Part shown: positions 28,952-36,913 of the stretch, piece after piece
Layout of the letters: each line of letters begins with the position of its first letter
How positions within the stretch are numbered: the stretch's first letter is position 1
Origin: Rhizobiales bacterium NRL2
GTDB lineage: Bacteria > Pseudomonadota > Alphaproteobacteria > Minwuiales > Minwuiaceae
Length of the DNA stretch: 64,000 nt
NCBI GenBank assembly: GCA_001664005.1
Contig: CP016093.1
Location: 565,001-629,000 of the forward strand
Direction of reading: 5' to 3'
Program-made: the position numbers and the translations under genes
Notes under the pieces: model-generated
What the model was told of the DNA's origin: nothing
Database searches by the model: none
The model's input: only the letters and a program-made list of their open reading frames with translations

Positions 28952-30205
28952 TCAGTCCGAGCGGGCGGACCAGGAGCGGGACAGCGGCGCGCGCTCCGAC
29001 TCGGACTTCGCCGCGATCCGGCGTTCCTCATCCACCATGTAGTCGCGCGTCAGGGGAACGGCATCCAGGCGCCGCGTCAACTGCATCTGGAAGACCATGT
29101 TCGTGCGGCGGCGGAATCCGATCTCGCAGAGCGCAAGGTAGAACTCCCACATGCGGAAGAAGCGCTCGTCGTAGAGCGCCTCGACCTCGGCCCGTTGCGC
29201 GACGAAACGCTCGCGCCAGTGGCGAAGGGTCTCCGCGTAGTGCAGACGCAGGATCTCGACGTCGGTAACCCACAGTCCGGTCTGCTCCACCGCCGGGAAC
29301 ACCTCCGACAGCGATGGCAGGTCCGCCCCGGGGAAGATGTACTTCCGGATGAAGGGATTGATCGGCGCCGGAGAATCGGAATAGCCGATCGAGTGGATCA
29401 GCGCGACGCCGTCATCTGTCAGAAGCTTTCGGATGCGGCCAAAGAACTCCGCATAGTTCCGTTTGCCGACGTGCTCGAACATGCCCACCGAAACGATCCG
29501 GTCGAAGCCGCCTTCCAGTTCGCGGTAGTCCTGCAGCTCGAAGCGCACGCGGTCGCTGGCCGGCGAGCGTTCGGCGCGTCTTGTGCTCAGGCTGTGCTGC
29601 TCGGTGCTGAGGGTAACGCCCGTGACATCGGCGCCGAAGGTTTCGGCGAGATACAGGCCGAGCCCGCCCCATCCCGAACCGATGTCGAGAACCTTCAGTC
29701 CCGGCCTGTCCAGGCAAAGCTTGGCCGCGATATGGCGCTTCTTGTTCTCCTGCGCCGTCTCCAGGCTGTCGTCGGGCGACGTGAAGTAGGCGCAGGAATA
29801 CTGCCGGTCGGCGTCGAGGAAGATGTCGTAGAGCGCGGAGGACAGGTCATAGTGGTGCGCGACGTTGGCCCGTGCGCGCCCGATCGGATTGGCCTGCTTC
29901 AGGCCATTGCCGAGCCGTCCGAGGAGATCGAGCCACCAGTGGCGCCCGGATGCGCCGTAGTTCGACGCGAGCATGTCGAGGAAGTCGTAGATGCCGCCTT
30001 CCTCGAAGACCAGACGGCCGTCCACATAGGACTCGCCGAGTGACAGCGCGGGGTTGAGCGCAAGGGTGTACTCGCTCCTCCGGGATGACAGGCGCAGCGT
30101 GACGGACGGTTCAGTGCCGTCGCCGATCAGATGCCGGCTGCCGGACGAGTCGATGACGCAAAGGCTGCCCTTGCGGACGAAGGATCTGAGTATCGTCAGG
30201 AACAT
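28952..30205 (-). CDS. cfa: Cyclopropane-fatty-acyl-phospholipid synthase family methyltransferase
   Basis: 417 aa from the ATG at 30205. N-terminal lipid-binding part to about 110, then the SAM methyltransferase core: VLDIGSGWGGLGLYLAETFGADVTGVTLS (SAM loop), VSVGMFEHVG and IHSIGYSD, and C-terminal YIFPGADLPSLSEV, the usual Cfa pattern. HHYDLSSALYDIFLD and YSCAYF are conserved in the active-site cap. It adds a methylene bridge to unsaturated phospholipid acyl chains, often in stationary or acid stress. It sits inside the nitrite gene cluster between two copies of the crp 5' end. A 20-bp palindrome lies 73 bp upstream. Confidence 0.9.
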   Translation of the reverse strand: MFLTILRSFVRKGSLCVIDSSGSRHLIGDGTEPSVTLRLSSRRSEYTLALNPALSLGESYVDGRLVFEEGGIYDFLDMLASNYGASGRHWWLDLLGRLGNGLKQANPIGRARANVAHHYDLSSALYDIFLDADRQYSCAYFTSPDDSLETAQENKKRHIAAKLCLDRPGLKVLDIGSGWGGLGLYLAETFGADVTGVTLSTEQHSLSTRRAERSPASDRVRFELQDYRELEGGFDRIVSVGMFEHVGKRNYAEFFGRIRKLLTDDGVALIHSIGYSDSPAPINPFIRKYIFPGADLPSLSEVFPAVEQTGLWVTDVEILRLHYAETLRHWRERFVAQRAEVEALYDERFFRMWEFYLALCEIGFRRRTNMVFQMQLTRRLDAVPLTRDYMVDEERRIAAKSESERAPLSRSWSARSD

Positions 30206-30277
30206 CGTGCGGATTATACAGAGTCCAGTTCTGCCGGAAGGGCGACGTTTCGCCCGGCTCCGCTGCAGGCCGCAGCC

Positions 30278-30297
30278 CACCCATGCCGGCATGGGTG
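30278..30297. promoter_or_regulatory. 20-bp perfect palindrome upstream of cfa
   Basis: CACCCATGCCGGCATGGGTG is its own reverse complement over all 20 bases. It lies 73 bp before the cfa start and 150 bp before the nirK Fnr box. It could be an operator or part of an RNA hairpin; no U-tract follows. Confidence 0.4.
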
Positions 30298-30324
30298 CCG
30301 CGGCTGAACGGTTTGAACCAGAAC

Positions 30325-30393
30325 GCCGCGCCGCCCCTGCCGCGGAACAGCCCGACGGGCTTCGGCAGGCCCGACCCGCGTCTCCGTGTCCAT
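30325..30393 (-). pseudogene. Remnant of a second Crp/Fnr gene (5' end only)
   Basis: The reverse strand repeats the beginning of the regulator at 28895: ATG at 30393, then MDTETRVG, where an extra C shifts the frame; the next frame continues LPKPVGLFRGRGGAA, matching LLKPVGLFRGLDGAA of the intact gene. Similarity then fades. It is a damaged duplicate or leftover of a regulator gene that once stood divergent to nirK. The TTG-N8-CAA box lies 49 bp beyond the old start. Confidence 0.8.
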
Positions 30394-30441
30394 GGCCCTT
30401 CGTCTCCGTTCCCGCCTTCGATCGGCAAACCCCGCCGAAGT

Positions 30442-30455
30442 TTGTTGCAGCGCAA
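30442..30455. promoter_or_regulatory. Crp/Fnr-type box (TTG-N8-CAA) upstream of nirK
   Basis: TTGTTGCAGCGCAA matches TTG-N8-CAA and is related to the box at 28176. Its centre is 76 bp before the nirK ATG, which suits activation at about -41 with a start site near 30490. NO-responsive Dnr/NnrR control of nirK is well known; the link to the regulator at 28197 is inferred. Confidence 0.7.
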
Positions 30456-30524
30456 ATCGGCCTCCGGTCGTGACGCCTAGGTTGGCCGCGTTGTCACCAA
30501 CCAAAAGCGTCAAGGAGAACGCAA

Positions 30525-31580
30525 ATGAGCACGTTTCGTAATGCTCTTCTCGGCACCGCCAGCATGATCGCGGTCGTTGCCGGGCTTTCCCTCGGCGCCG
30601 ACGCCGCTGCCGCCGACAAGGCGACCGACGCCGACGCTATCAACCCGGCGGCCATTGCGCTGGATCCGGCCGCTCTGCCCGGCCCGATCGCCCGCGACCA
30701 TGCGGAGACCGTGAAGGTCGAACTGGTCACGGTCGAACTCGAGGCCGAACTGGCCGACGGCACGACCTTCCGCTACTGGACGTTCAACGGCAAGGTCCCC
30801 GGTCCCTTCGTCCGTGTCCGCGCCGGCGACACCGTGGAGGTGACGCTGAAGAACGCCGAGGACAGCATGATGATGCACTCGGTGGACTTCCACGCCGTGA
30901 CAGGCCCCGGCGGCGGCGCCGTCGCCACCCAGACCGCGCCCGGCGACGAGACCGGCTTCACCTTCAAGGCGATGAAACCCGGCATCTACGTCTACCACTG
31001 CGCCACGCCGATGGTCGCCGACCACATCCAGGCCGGCATGTACGGCATGATCCTGGTGGAACCCGCCGAAAGCCTGCCGAAGGTCGATCGGGAACTCTAC
31101 GTCATGCAGGGCGAGATCTACACCGATCTGGCCCCCGGCCAGGCGGGCGTGGCGATGACCGACTACGACAAGCTGCTGGACGAGGATCCGGAATACTACG
31201 TCTTCAACGGCGCCGCCGGGGCGCTGACCGGCGCCAACGCCATGAAGGCGAAGGTCGGCGAGACCGTCCGCATCTACTTCGGCGTCGGCGGTCCCAACAA
31301 GACCTCCAGCTTCCATGTGATCGGCGAGATCATGGACCGGGTCTACGATTACGGCTCGCTCAACACGGCGCCGATCACCGATGTACAGACCGTGTCTGTC
31401 GCGCCCGGCGGAGCGACCGTCGCCGACGTGACCTTCGACGTTCCCGGCCGCTATCTGCTGGTCGACCACGCCCTCTCGCGGCTGGAGCGCGGCCTGGTCG
31501 CGGAGATCGAGGTCGAGGGTCCGAAGAACCCGGAGATCTACGACACCGGTGAAATGAAGCTCAGCATGGCCGGTCACTGA
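30525..31580 (+). CDS. nirK: Copper-containing nitrite reductase, NO-forming (class II type)
   Basis: 351 aa with a signal peptide (about 1-29, ending ADAAAA). It reduces nitrite to NO in the periplasm as a trimer of two-cupredoxin subunits. All copper ligands are present: type 1 H118, C159, H167, M172; type 2 H123, H158, H315; the proton-relay Asp121 and His264 (SSFHVIGEI) are in place. The short loop [18 protein letters not shown] marks the class II (AniA-like) group. AAGGAG precedes the ATG. Pseudoazurin, its likely electron donor, follows at 91 bp. No nitric oxide reductase is in the window. Confidence 0.96.
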   Translation: MSTFRNALLGTASMIAVVAGLSLGADAAAADKATDADAINPAAIALDPAALPGPIARDHAETVKVELVTVELEAELADGTTFRYWTFNGKVPGPFVRVRAGDTVEVTLKNAEDSMMMHSVDFHAVTGPGGGAVATQTAPGDETGFTFKAMKPGIYVYHCATPMVADHIQAGMYGMILVEPAESLPKVDRELYVMQGEIYTDLAPGQAGVAMTDYDKLLDEDPEYYVFNGAAGALTGANAMKAKVGETVRIYFGVGGPNKTSSFHVIGEIMDRVYDYGSLNTAPITDVQTVSVAPGGATVADVTFDVPGRYLLVDHALSRLERGLVAEIEVEGPKNPEIYDTGEMKLSMAGH

Positions 31581-31671
31581 CCGGCTGCGCCCCGGCGGTC
31601 CCGCATACCCCCCTCGCTCCCGCGGGGCCGCCGCCCCTTCCCCCAAGACATCTGACGAAAGGAACCCCGAG

Positions 31672-32133
31672 ATGAAACGCACCCTGATCGCCGCCGCCAT
31701 GCTGGGCGGTCTCCTCGCCGCCGCCATACAGCCGGCCGCGGCCGCCGATTTCGAGGTCAAGATGCTCAACCGCGGCGCGGACGGCATGATGGTGTTCGAA
31801 CCCGCCTACCTGGAAATCCAGCCTGGTGACACCGTGACCTTCCTGCCCACTGACAAGGGCCACAACGCGGAAACCATCAAGTCCATGCTTCCCGCCAACG
31901 CCGAGGCCTTCAAGGGCCGGATGAACAAGCCGGTCACGGTGACCTTCACCGAGGAGGGCGTCTACGGCTACAAGTGTCTGCCCCACTACGGCATGGGCAT
32001 GGTCGGCGTGGTAGTCGTCGGCGACGCCGAGGCGAACCTGGAAGCCGCCCGTGGCGCAAAGCATCCGGGCCGCGCAAAGCAGCGTATGGCCGCGCTGGTG
32101 GATCAGATGGACGACCGGCTGGCCTCGCGCTGA
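31672..32133 (+). CDS. Pseudoazurin (blue copper electron carrier)
   Basis: 153 aa with a signal peptide (about 1-25, ending QPAAAA). The mature cupredoxin has the type 1 copper ligands H64 (DKGHNAET), C102, H105 and M110 ([13 protein letters not shown]). Pseudoazurin passes electrons from the bc1 chain to NirK in the periplasm, and its place directly after nirK fits that. The C-terminal 30 residues ([23 protein letters not shown]) form the usual helical tail. AAAGGA precedes the ATG. Confidence 0.94.
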   Translation: MKRTLIAAAMLGGLLAAAIQPAAAADFEVKMLNRGADGMMVFEPAYLEIQPGDTVTFLPTDKGHNAETIKSMLPANAEAFKGRMNKPVTVTFTEEGVYGYKCLPHYGMGMVGVVVVGDAEANLEAARGAKHPGRAKQRMAALVDQMDDRLASR

Positions 32134-32223
32134 GCCGGTCCATGACGGAGACGGGGCCGGGGGCGGTGACGCCCGCCGGCCCCGATGCTTAGAGGGCGCG
32201 CAATGACAGAGGAAGGCGGAGCG

Positions 32224-32817
32224 ATGACGAACCTCGCGGCGGCGCTGGCGCTGCTGTTTCTGACCCACGCCGTGCCTTCCCTGCCGACGGTGCGCGCGCG
32301 CCTGCTGGAACGGTTCGGCGCGACGCCCTTCCGGATCGTCTACAGCCTCGTCTCGCTCGCTGCGGTCGCCTGGGTGATCCAGGCCTATGCCGGGGCCGCT
32401 GACAGCCCCTGGGTCTGGACGCCGCCAATCTGGGCCCGGTGGGCCGCGGTGCTGGCGATGCCGCTGGCGCTCTGGCTCGTCGCGGTCCGCCTGATGCACC
32501 CGCCGGGCAGGGGCGCGGCGCGGCTCTATCGACGGGTCCCGGCCCCGGCCAGCGCCGGCATCCTGCTCTGGGCGCTGCTCCACCTCGCAAATGTCGGGCA
32601 GGCGCGGGCGCTGCTGCTGTTCGCCGTTTTCGCCGCGATCGCGCTCTTTGCGCTGGTCAAGAACATGCTCACCGCCGCGCCGGTCGCCGGAAGCGCCCCG
32701 GACCGCGTCGGCTACCGGCCGGCAGCGGCGGCGCTGGCCGTCTGGGCGGCCTTGCTGGCGCTGCATCCGCTGGTCATCGGCCCTGACCCGCTCGCATGGC
32801 TTGCGCTGACTGGCTGA
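32224..32817 (+). CDS. nnrU: NnrU family membrane protein
   Basis: 197 aa from the ATG at 32224 (GGAAGGCGGAG just upstream; an ATG at 32203 is possible). About six membrane helices, starting LAAALALLFLTHAVPSLPTVRARLLERFGATPFRIVYSLVSLAAVAWVI, with the NnrU pattern HLANVGQARALLLFAVFAAIALFALVKNM and conserved His residues that may bind heme. NnrU is needed for nitrite/NO respiration in some alphaproteobacteria and is related to the phycocyanobilin-isomerising fold of Z-ISO. Third gene of the nirK unit. Its last 44 bp overlap the end of the converging hydrolase gene. Confidence 0.87.
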   Translation: MTNLAAALALLFLTHAVPSLPTVRARLLERFGATPFRIVYSLVSLAAVAWVIQAYAGAADSPWVWTPPIWARWAAVLAMPLALWLVAVRLMHPPGRGAARLYRRVPAPASAGILLWALLHLANVGQARALLLFAVFAAIALFALVKNMLTAAPVAGSAPDRVGYRPAAAALAVWAALLALHPLVIGPDPLAWLALTG

Positions 32818-33754
32818 CCGGCTCCCGGCGCAGGCCGTCCAGGAAATCGAGAACCTCCGCGTTCGACCGCCGCGTCACCTCCCTGTTCTTCTGGATGGTG
32901 TAGCCCTGCGAACTGACATGGGTGGCCAGGAACAGCAGACGGCTCAGGGGGCCGTCGATCTTCCGTCCCGATTCCTCAACGCGCAGTTCGCCGTCGGGCT
33001 GCAGTTGGACGTGGCAATGACGCAGGTGGAAGCCGAAACGCCGCGGCTCCGCATCGTCGCCGTCCCACTGGTGGTAGCAGTCGAAGACCTTCAGCCGCAC
33101 GTCCGACCCGCCGCGGCGCAGGTCGTCGGCGATCTCCTGCGTGCGTTCGACCGAAACGTTCCGATCCCGCTCGCCGATCATGATCAGCACCGGCGCGCCG
33201 GTGGTCTCGGGTTCCTTCATGCGCACGATGCTGCAACTGTAGTAGGCGACGTGGGCAGCGAAGCCCCCGCCCTCGGGTTGGTACAGAGCCCTGATCGGCT
33301 CGAATGCGGCCACCTGGGAAACCATGCCGCCATAGGAGTAGCCCTTTATGGCCACCCGCTCGCCGTCGATTTCCGGACGGCTTCCCAGATAGGCCAGCGC
33401 GCCGAAAGCGTCGGCGAGGACCATCGCCGTCGTGAGCCTGAGCGCCTTCCAGGTCTCCGGGCCGCGGATGTTCCGGGAGGCGTAGCTGTCCAGCACCAGG
33501 GTCGCGTGGCCCTGCTCGGCCAGCCAGCGGCCATAGGCCATCTCCCTGTTTCGCATCGGCCCGCCCAGACCCTGCGCAATGACAACGCCCGGCCAGCCGC
33601 CGGCCGGCGGTTCGCCCGCCGGAAGATAGAGCGTGCCCTGTGCCTCGATCGGCCGGTCCCGCGCGCCTTCGGCCATGTCCCGGGGCGTGTAGGGGTTCCA
33701 GCTCCGGAAGCCGACCGTGCGGCCGTCGCGCGTGTTCTGACGGGTCTCAGCCAT
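32774..33754 (-). CDS. Dienelactone-hydrolase-like alpha/beta hydrolase
   Basis: 326 aa from the ATG at 33754. It has the alpha/beta-hydrolase core: GWPGVVIAQGLGGPMRNREMAYGRWLAEQGHATLVLDSYASRNI, the nucleophile elbow GYSYGG, and a late APVLIMIGERDRNVSVERTQEI (acid) with FDCYHQWDGDD (His). Dienelactone hydrolases open lactones in aromatic breakdown, but many relatives hydrolyse other esters. It starts 8 bp inside the end of the penicillin acylase gene, so it is coupled to it. The substrate is unknown. Confidence 0.8.
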   Translation of the reverse strand: MAETRQNTRDGRTVGFRSWNPYTPRDMAEGARDRPIEAQGTLYLPAGEPPAGGWPGVVIAQGLGGPMRNREMAYGRWLAEQGHATLVLDSYASRNIRGPETWKALRLTTAMVLADAFGALAYLGSRPEIDGERVAIKGYSYGGMVSQVAAFEPIRALYQPEGGGFAAHVAYYSCSIVRMKEPETTGAPVLIMIGERDRNVSVERTQEIADDLRRGGSDVRLKVFDCYHQWDGDDAEPRRFGFHLRHCHVQLQPDGELRVEESGRKIDGPLSRLLFLATHVSSQGYTIQKNREVTRRSNAEVLDFLDGLRREPVSQSAQAMRAGQGR

Positions 33755-36023
33755 GGCGATGCTCCCTGTGTCCGGCGCCGGCTGGCGAGAGCGTGACCAC
33801 ATGGCGGAACTCGCGGGCCACCGAGGAGCGCGACATCGGCACGCGGACATAGCGTCCGTCCCGCCAGAGCGCGTACTGGTCATTGAAGCTGTCGGACCCG
33901 ATCCAGCCGTCCTGGCCACCCAGCAGGCAGAAGTCGTTCGCGTCCGGGTCGGACAGGTCGGAGACGTGGCGCGCCACCTGGCCCAGTCCGACGCGGTGCG
34001 TGTCACGCGCCACGCCGTGAGCGGTCTTCATCAATGTCTCGTTGCCGCCGCCGATGGCGTCGTCGCTGAAGCGGTAGCTCCTGCCGATGACCGGCACCCG
34101 GGCGAAGGGATGCTCCAGGCGCATGCGGTGGATCGCGCCCCATGTACGATGACGCCGGAAATCGGCCTGTGCGTCCCGCGCGGCCCTGGTTGCCGCCTTC
34201 TCGAGACGCGGGCGGGGCAGTTCCTCGAGATCACGCGCCAGTTGGGCGGTCAGATCCCATGCCGCCAGGTAGAGCGCCAGTTCATAGGCTGCATGAAGAT
34301 GGCGCAGCAGATGATGGACCATCAGCTCATAGGCCAGCGCGCCGCGCGAGTCGGCTTCATGCCGGCCGTTCCACGAGGCCAGCGCCCCCACGACGCCGGG
34401 CGTATCGGCCGCCTGGGTGTCCAGTACTGCCAGCATTCCCCTGCGGATCCGTTCCGACGAAGGCATGGCGACGTCGCGCTGCAGCGCCTTCAGGTCATCC
34501 GGCCCGCCTTCGCTCAAGCCGTCGAGCAGCCGGCTCATCCGGTCCACCCGGTCGTTCGAGGAGAAGAAGAAGCCGACCGGCACGTCCGAAGGCGGCGGCC
34601 GGTTGTTGGCGGAGGCGACATAGCCGCGCTCGGGCGCGAACTCTGCGGGGAAGTCGCTGCCGACGACGATTTCCCGCCAGTGGTCGAGAAACTCGCGCTT
34701 GCGGACGATGTCGGCCGGCGGCCCCGCGCCGCGGCGCGGCAGGTGCGCGGCGATCGCCTTGCCCACCCGGCCCCTGGTGTCGGCAAAGACCATGGTCTGG
34801 GCGGGCGCCGCGAAACCGTCCAGAGCGCTGCGGAACTCGTCCCAGTCGCGGGCGCGCTGGACGCCCAGCATGGCGCTGATCTCGTCATTCGGATCATGGC
34901 CGATCCAGCGCATCGCCAGCGGCCGGTCCTTTGGCAGGCCCAGCATGGGCGCGTCGGAGATGATCGGGCCGTAGGCGCATTCGCGGATCGTGACCCGGCC
35001 CTCGCCGCCCCAGCGCACGGGGATGGTCTCCTCGCGCGTTGCGATTTCCCCGTCCGGCAGATCGGTGACATCGAACAGGTCGCTGCTGGCCGCATGCAGG
35101 CTGGTGCCGCCCCAGGCGATGTGTTCGTTGCGGCCCAGCGCCATCACGGGAACGCCGGGGATCATCAGGCCCACGGCGTGAATGCCGGGCGCGCGCATGC
35201 CGGCGATCAGCCACAGATTGGGCAGCATGACGCCCAGATGCGGATCGCTGGCGATCATCGCCGCGCCGCTTTTCGTGCGTTCGCCGGCCACGGCGAGGGA
35301 ATTACTGCCGCCCCGGCCGAAGGCGGCCAGGAAGTCTTCGGGTCCCGGGTTCCGGCCATTCCCGGCATAGGACGGCACCGGCGAGCCGCCTTCCGCGATC
35401 AGCCTTTCCCAGACTGCCGGCCAGTACTCGTGGTCGCTGTGCGGCAACAGCCGGCGCAGCACCTTCCAGGAAAAGTCGCTGGCGGCGACGCGCCCGATGG
35501 CGACAAGGTCGCCCAGGGTCCAGGGCTCGGGTGCGGCGCCCAGAAGGCGGAACTCTTCCGGATGCTCGTCCGCCGATTCGATGACCGCGTTGACGCCGTC
35601 GCGGAAGCCGGCAAGCCATTCCCGCGTTTCCTCCGGCAGTCCCTGCCGGATTTCCTCGACGGCGCGGGAGAAGCCGACGATGCGCAGGCTGCGGTCCACG
35701 TCGAGCGCCACCGGACCCAGCAGCCCGGCCATGCGGCCGCGCGCCAGCCGGCGCATGATTTCCATCTGGAACAGCCGGAGATGGCCGTGGACGACGCCCA
35801 GGCCGACGGCGAGGTCGCGCTGGCCGGCGGCCTCCACGAAGGGGACGTGGCGGTCGTTCCAGCGAATCTCGACCCCGGCATCCAGCGGCAGGCCCTGGCG
35901 CGGCAACGCCGCCAGGCGGTCCTCCAGGCTCCAGCGCCGCCGGCGGGGTTCGCGGGCGCGGAAGGCCGTGTAGCGCGCGGTCAGCATCGCCGCACCTTTC
36001 CAGGAGCGCGCCGTGGTGATCAT
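33747..36023 (-). CDS. Penicillin acylase family (Ntn hydrolase)
   Basis: 758 aa from the ATG at 36023, which overlaps the YciB-like stop (ATGA). Single-chain precursors of this family cut themselves before a Ser that becomes the catalytic N-terminus; here that is S240 in GRGGSNSLAVAGERT. Other conserved parts: ASDPHLGVMLPNLWL, GVPVMALGRNEHIAWGGTSLHAASSDLF and YVASANNRPPP. Relatives cleave N-acyl bonds of amides, including acyl-homoserine lactones and cephalosporin side chains. No signal peptide is visible at this start, which is unusual, since most relatives are periplasmic. Confidence 0.88.
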   Translation of the reverse strand: MITTARSWKGAAMLTARYTAFRAREPRRRRWSLEDRLAALPRQGLPLDAGVEIRWNDRHVPFVEAAGQRDLAVGLGVVHGHLRLFQMEIMRRLARGRMAGLLGPVALDVDRSLRIVGFSRAVEEIRQGLPEETREWLAGFRDGVNAVIESADEHPEEFRLLGAAPEPWTLGDLVAIGRVAASDFSWKVLRRLLPHSDHEYWPAVWERLIAEGGSPVPSYAGNGRNPGPEDFLAAFGRGGSNSLAVAGERTKSGAAMIASDPHLGVMLPNLWLIAGMRAPGIHAVGLMIPGVPVMALGRNEHIAWGGTSLHAASSDLFDVTDLPDGEIATREETIPVRWGGEGRVTIRECAYGPIISDAPMLGLPKDRPLAMRWIGHDPNDEISAMLGVQRARDWDEFRSALDGFAAPAQTMVFADTRGRVGKAIAAHLPRRGAGPPADIVRKREFLDHWREIVVGSDFPAEFAPERGYVASANNRPPPSDVPVGFFFSSNDRVDRMSRLLDGLSEGGPDDLKALQRDVAMPSSERIRRGMLAVLDTQAADTPGVVGALASWNGRHEADSRGALAYELMVHHLLRHLHAAYELALYLAAWDLTAQLARDLEELPRPRLEKAATRAARDAQADFRRHRTWGAIHRMRLEHPFARVPVIGRSYRFSDDAIGGGNETLMKTAHGVARDTHRVGLGQVARHVSDLSDPDANDFCLLGGQDGWIGSDSFNDQYALWRDGRYVRVPMSRSSVAREFRHVVTLSPAGAGHREHRHG

Positions 36024-36631
36024 GCCGTCTCCCCTTCCTGCCTGCGCGCCGCTTCGGCGGCCCGCCGCTCGCGGCGGAACATGGGCCACAGGCTGGCCGC
36101 GAACAGCGCGTCCAGTGGCAGAACGCAGAAGACCTTGAAGAAGACCCAGGCCTCGGTGCTGAAGGACTGCCGGACGATTTCGTTGAGCACGGCAAGGCAG
36201 ATCAGAAAGCCGCCCGCGCGCAGCGCCAGATTGCGCCAGGCCTCGTCGCGCATGGTCAGTTCGTCGCCGAAGGCGCGCTTCAGGAAGTTGATGCCGATCA
36301 GCGGTCCGCCCAGCACCATGGCGCCGAACAGGGCGTTGCCGACGGTGGGCTGGATCTTGATGAACATGGCCTCGCCCAGCCAGAGCGTGAGACCCCCGAA
36401 CACCAGCACCATTACCAGCCCCATCAGGGGAAAGGTCGGGAGGGTGCGTTTCGCCGAATATGTGCAGGCGACCGAGACGATCATGGCGGCCATGAACGCC
36501 GCCGTGCCGACGAAGATGTCCCCGAACATGAAGGCGACGAAGAAGACCAGCAGCGGCCCGGCCTCCAGAGCCAGCTTGCCCAGGAGCTTCGATGTTCTGT
36601 TCAGCGGAATTTCAGCCGCCATCTCGCTCAT
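36020..36631 (-). CDS. YciB-like septation/membrane protein A
   Basis: 203 aa from the ATG at 36631; the earlier in-frame stretch is not membrane-like. About five membrane helices: LALEAGPLLVFFVAFMFGDIFVGTAAFMAAMIVSVA opens, then FPLMGLVMVLVFGGLTLWLG and IKIQPTVGNALFGAMVLGGPLIG, the YciB/IspZ signature. C-terminal tail is Arg/Glu-rich. YciB is an inner-membrane protein tied to envelope integrity and septation. First gene of the three-gene unit to 32774. Confidence 0.86.
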   Translation of the reverse strand: MSEMAAEIPLNRTSKLLGKLALEAGPLLVFFVAFMFGDIFVGTAAFMAAMIVSVACTYSAKRTLPTFPLMGLVMVLVFGGLTLWLGEAMFIKIQPTVGNALFGAMVLGGPLIGINFLKRAFGDELTMRDEAWRNLALRAGGFLICLAVLNEIVRQSFSTEAWVFFKVFCVLPLDALFAASLWPMFRRERRAAEAARRQEGETA

Positions 36632-36743
36632 CGGCCGATCCTCCTTCGGACGCACGCCGAAGTGCGGCGGGCCCTCGAGGAGGCGGGCCGCGGCGGAACC
36701 GGCAGGCGGGGCGGGATGTGCCCCCCGCAAGCAGAGTCGAACT

Positions 36744-36866
36744 TCAGATCTTCAGGCACTTTGCGCGCTCGTTTGCTTTTTCTTCTGTCCAGAACGTGGT
36801 GAGCGCGCCGCCGTCTGGAACCGCGTCGATTTGCCCGACGCGCGGAACCGCCTGTGCCGTAACCAC
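36744..36866 (-). CDS. Possible small ORF downstream of larC (uncertain)
   Basis: 40 codons from a GTG at 36866 to a TGA at 36744: VVTAQAVPRVGQIDAVPDGG, ALTTFWTEEKANERAKCLKI. The composition looks protein-like (balanced charged and hydrophobic residues, unlike the Arg/Ala-rich shadow frames nearby), but there is no clear ribosome site and no family was recognised. It may be a real small gene, the end of a decayed gene or chance. It lies 47 bp after the larC stop on the same strand. Confidence 0.25.
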   Translation of the reverse strand: MVTAQAVPRVGQIDAVPDGGALTTFWTEEKANERAKCLKI

Positions 36867-36913
36867 CTGAATGGTGGTCCGGCCGTGCCGCCGCCGCGGT
36901 GCGGTGCGGCGGC

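Noticed and set aside
26692-29031. 779-codon reading through nnrS and the Crp/Fnr gene
   Set aside because: Only the part after the ATG at 27900 encodes NnrS; the upstream part is in the wrong frame for the DUF1858 and regulator genes.
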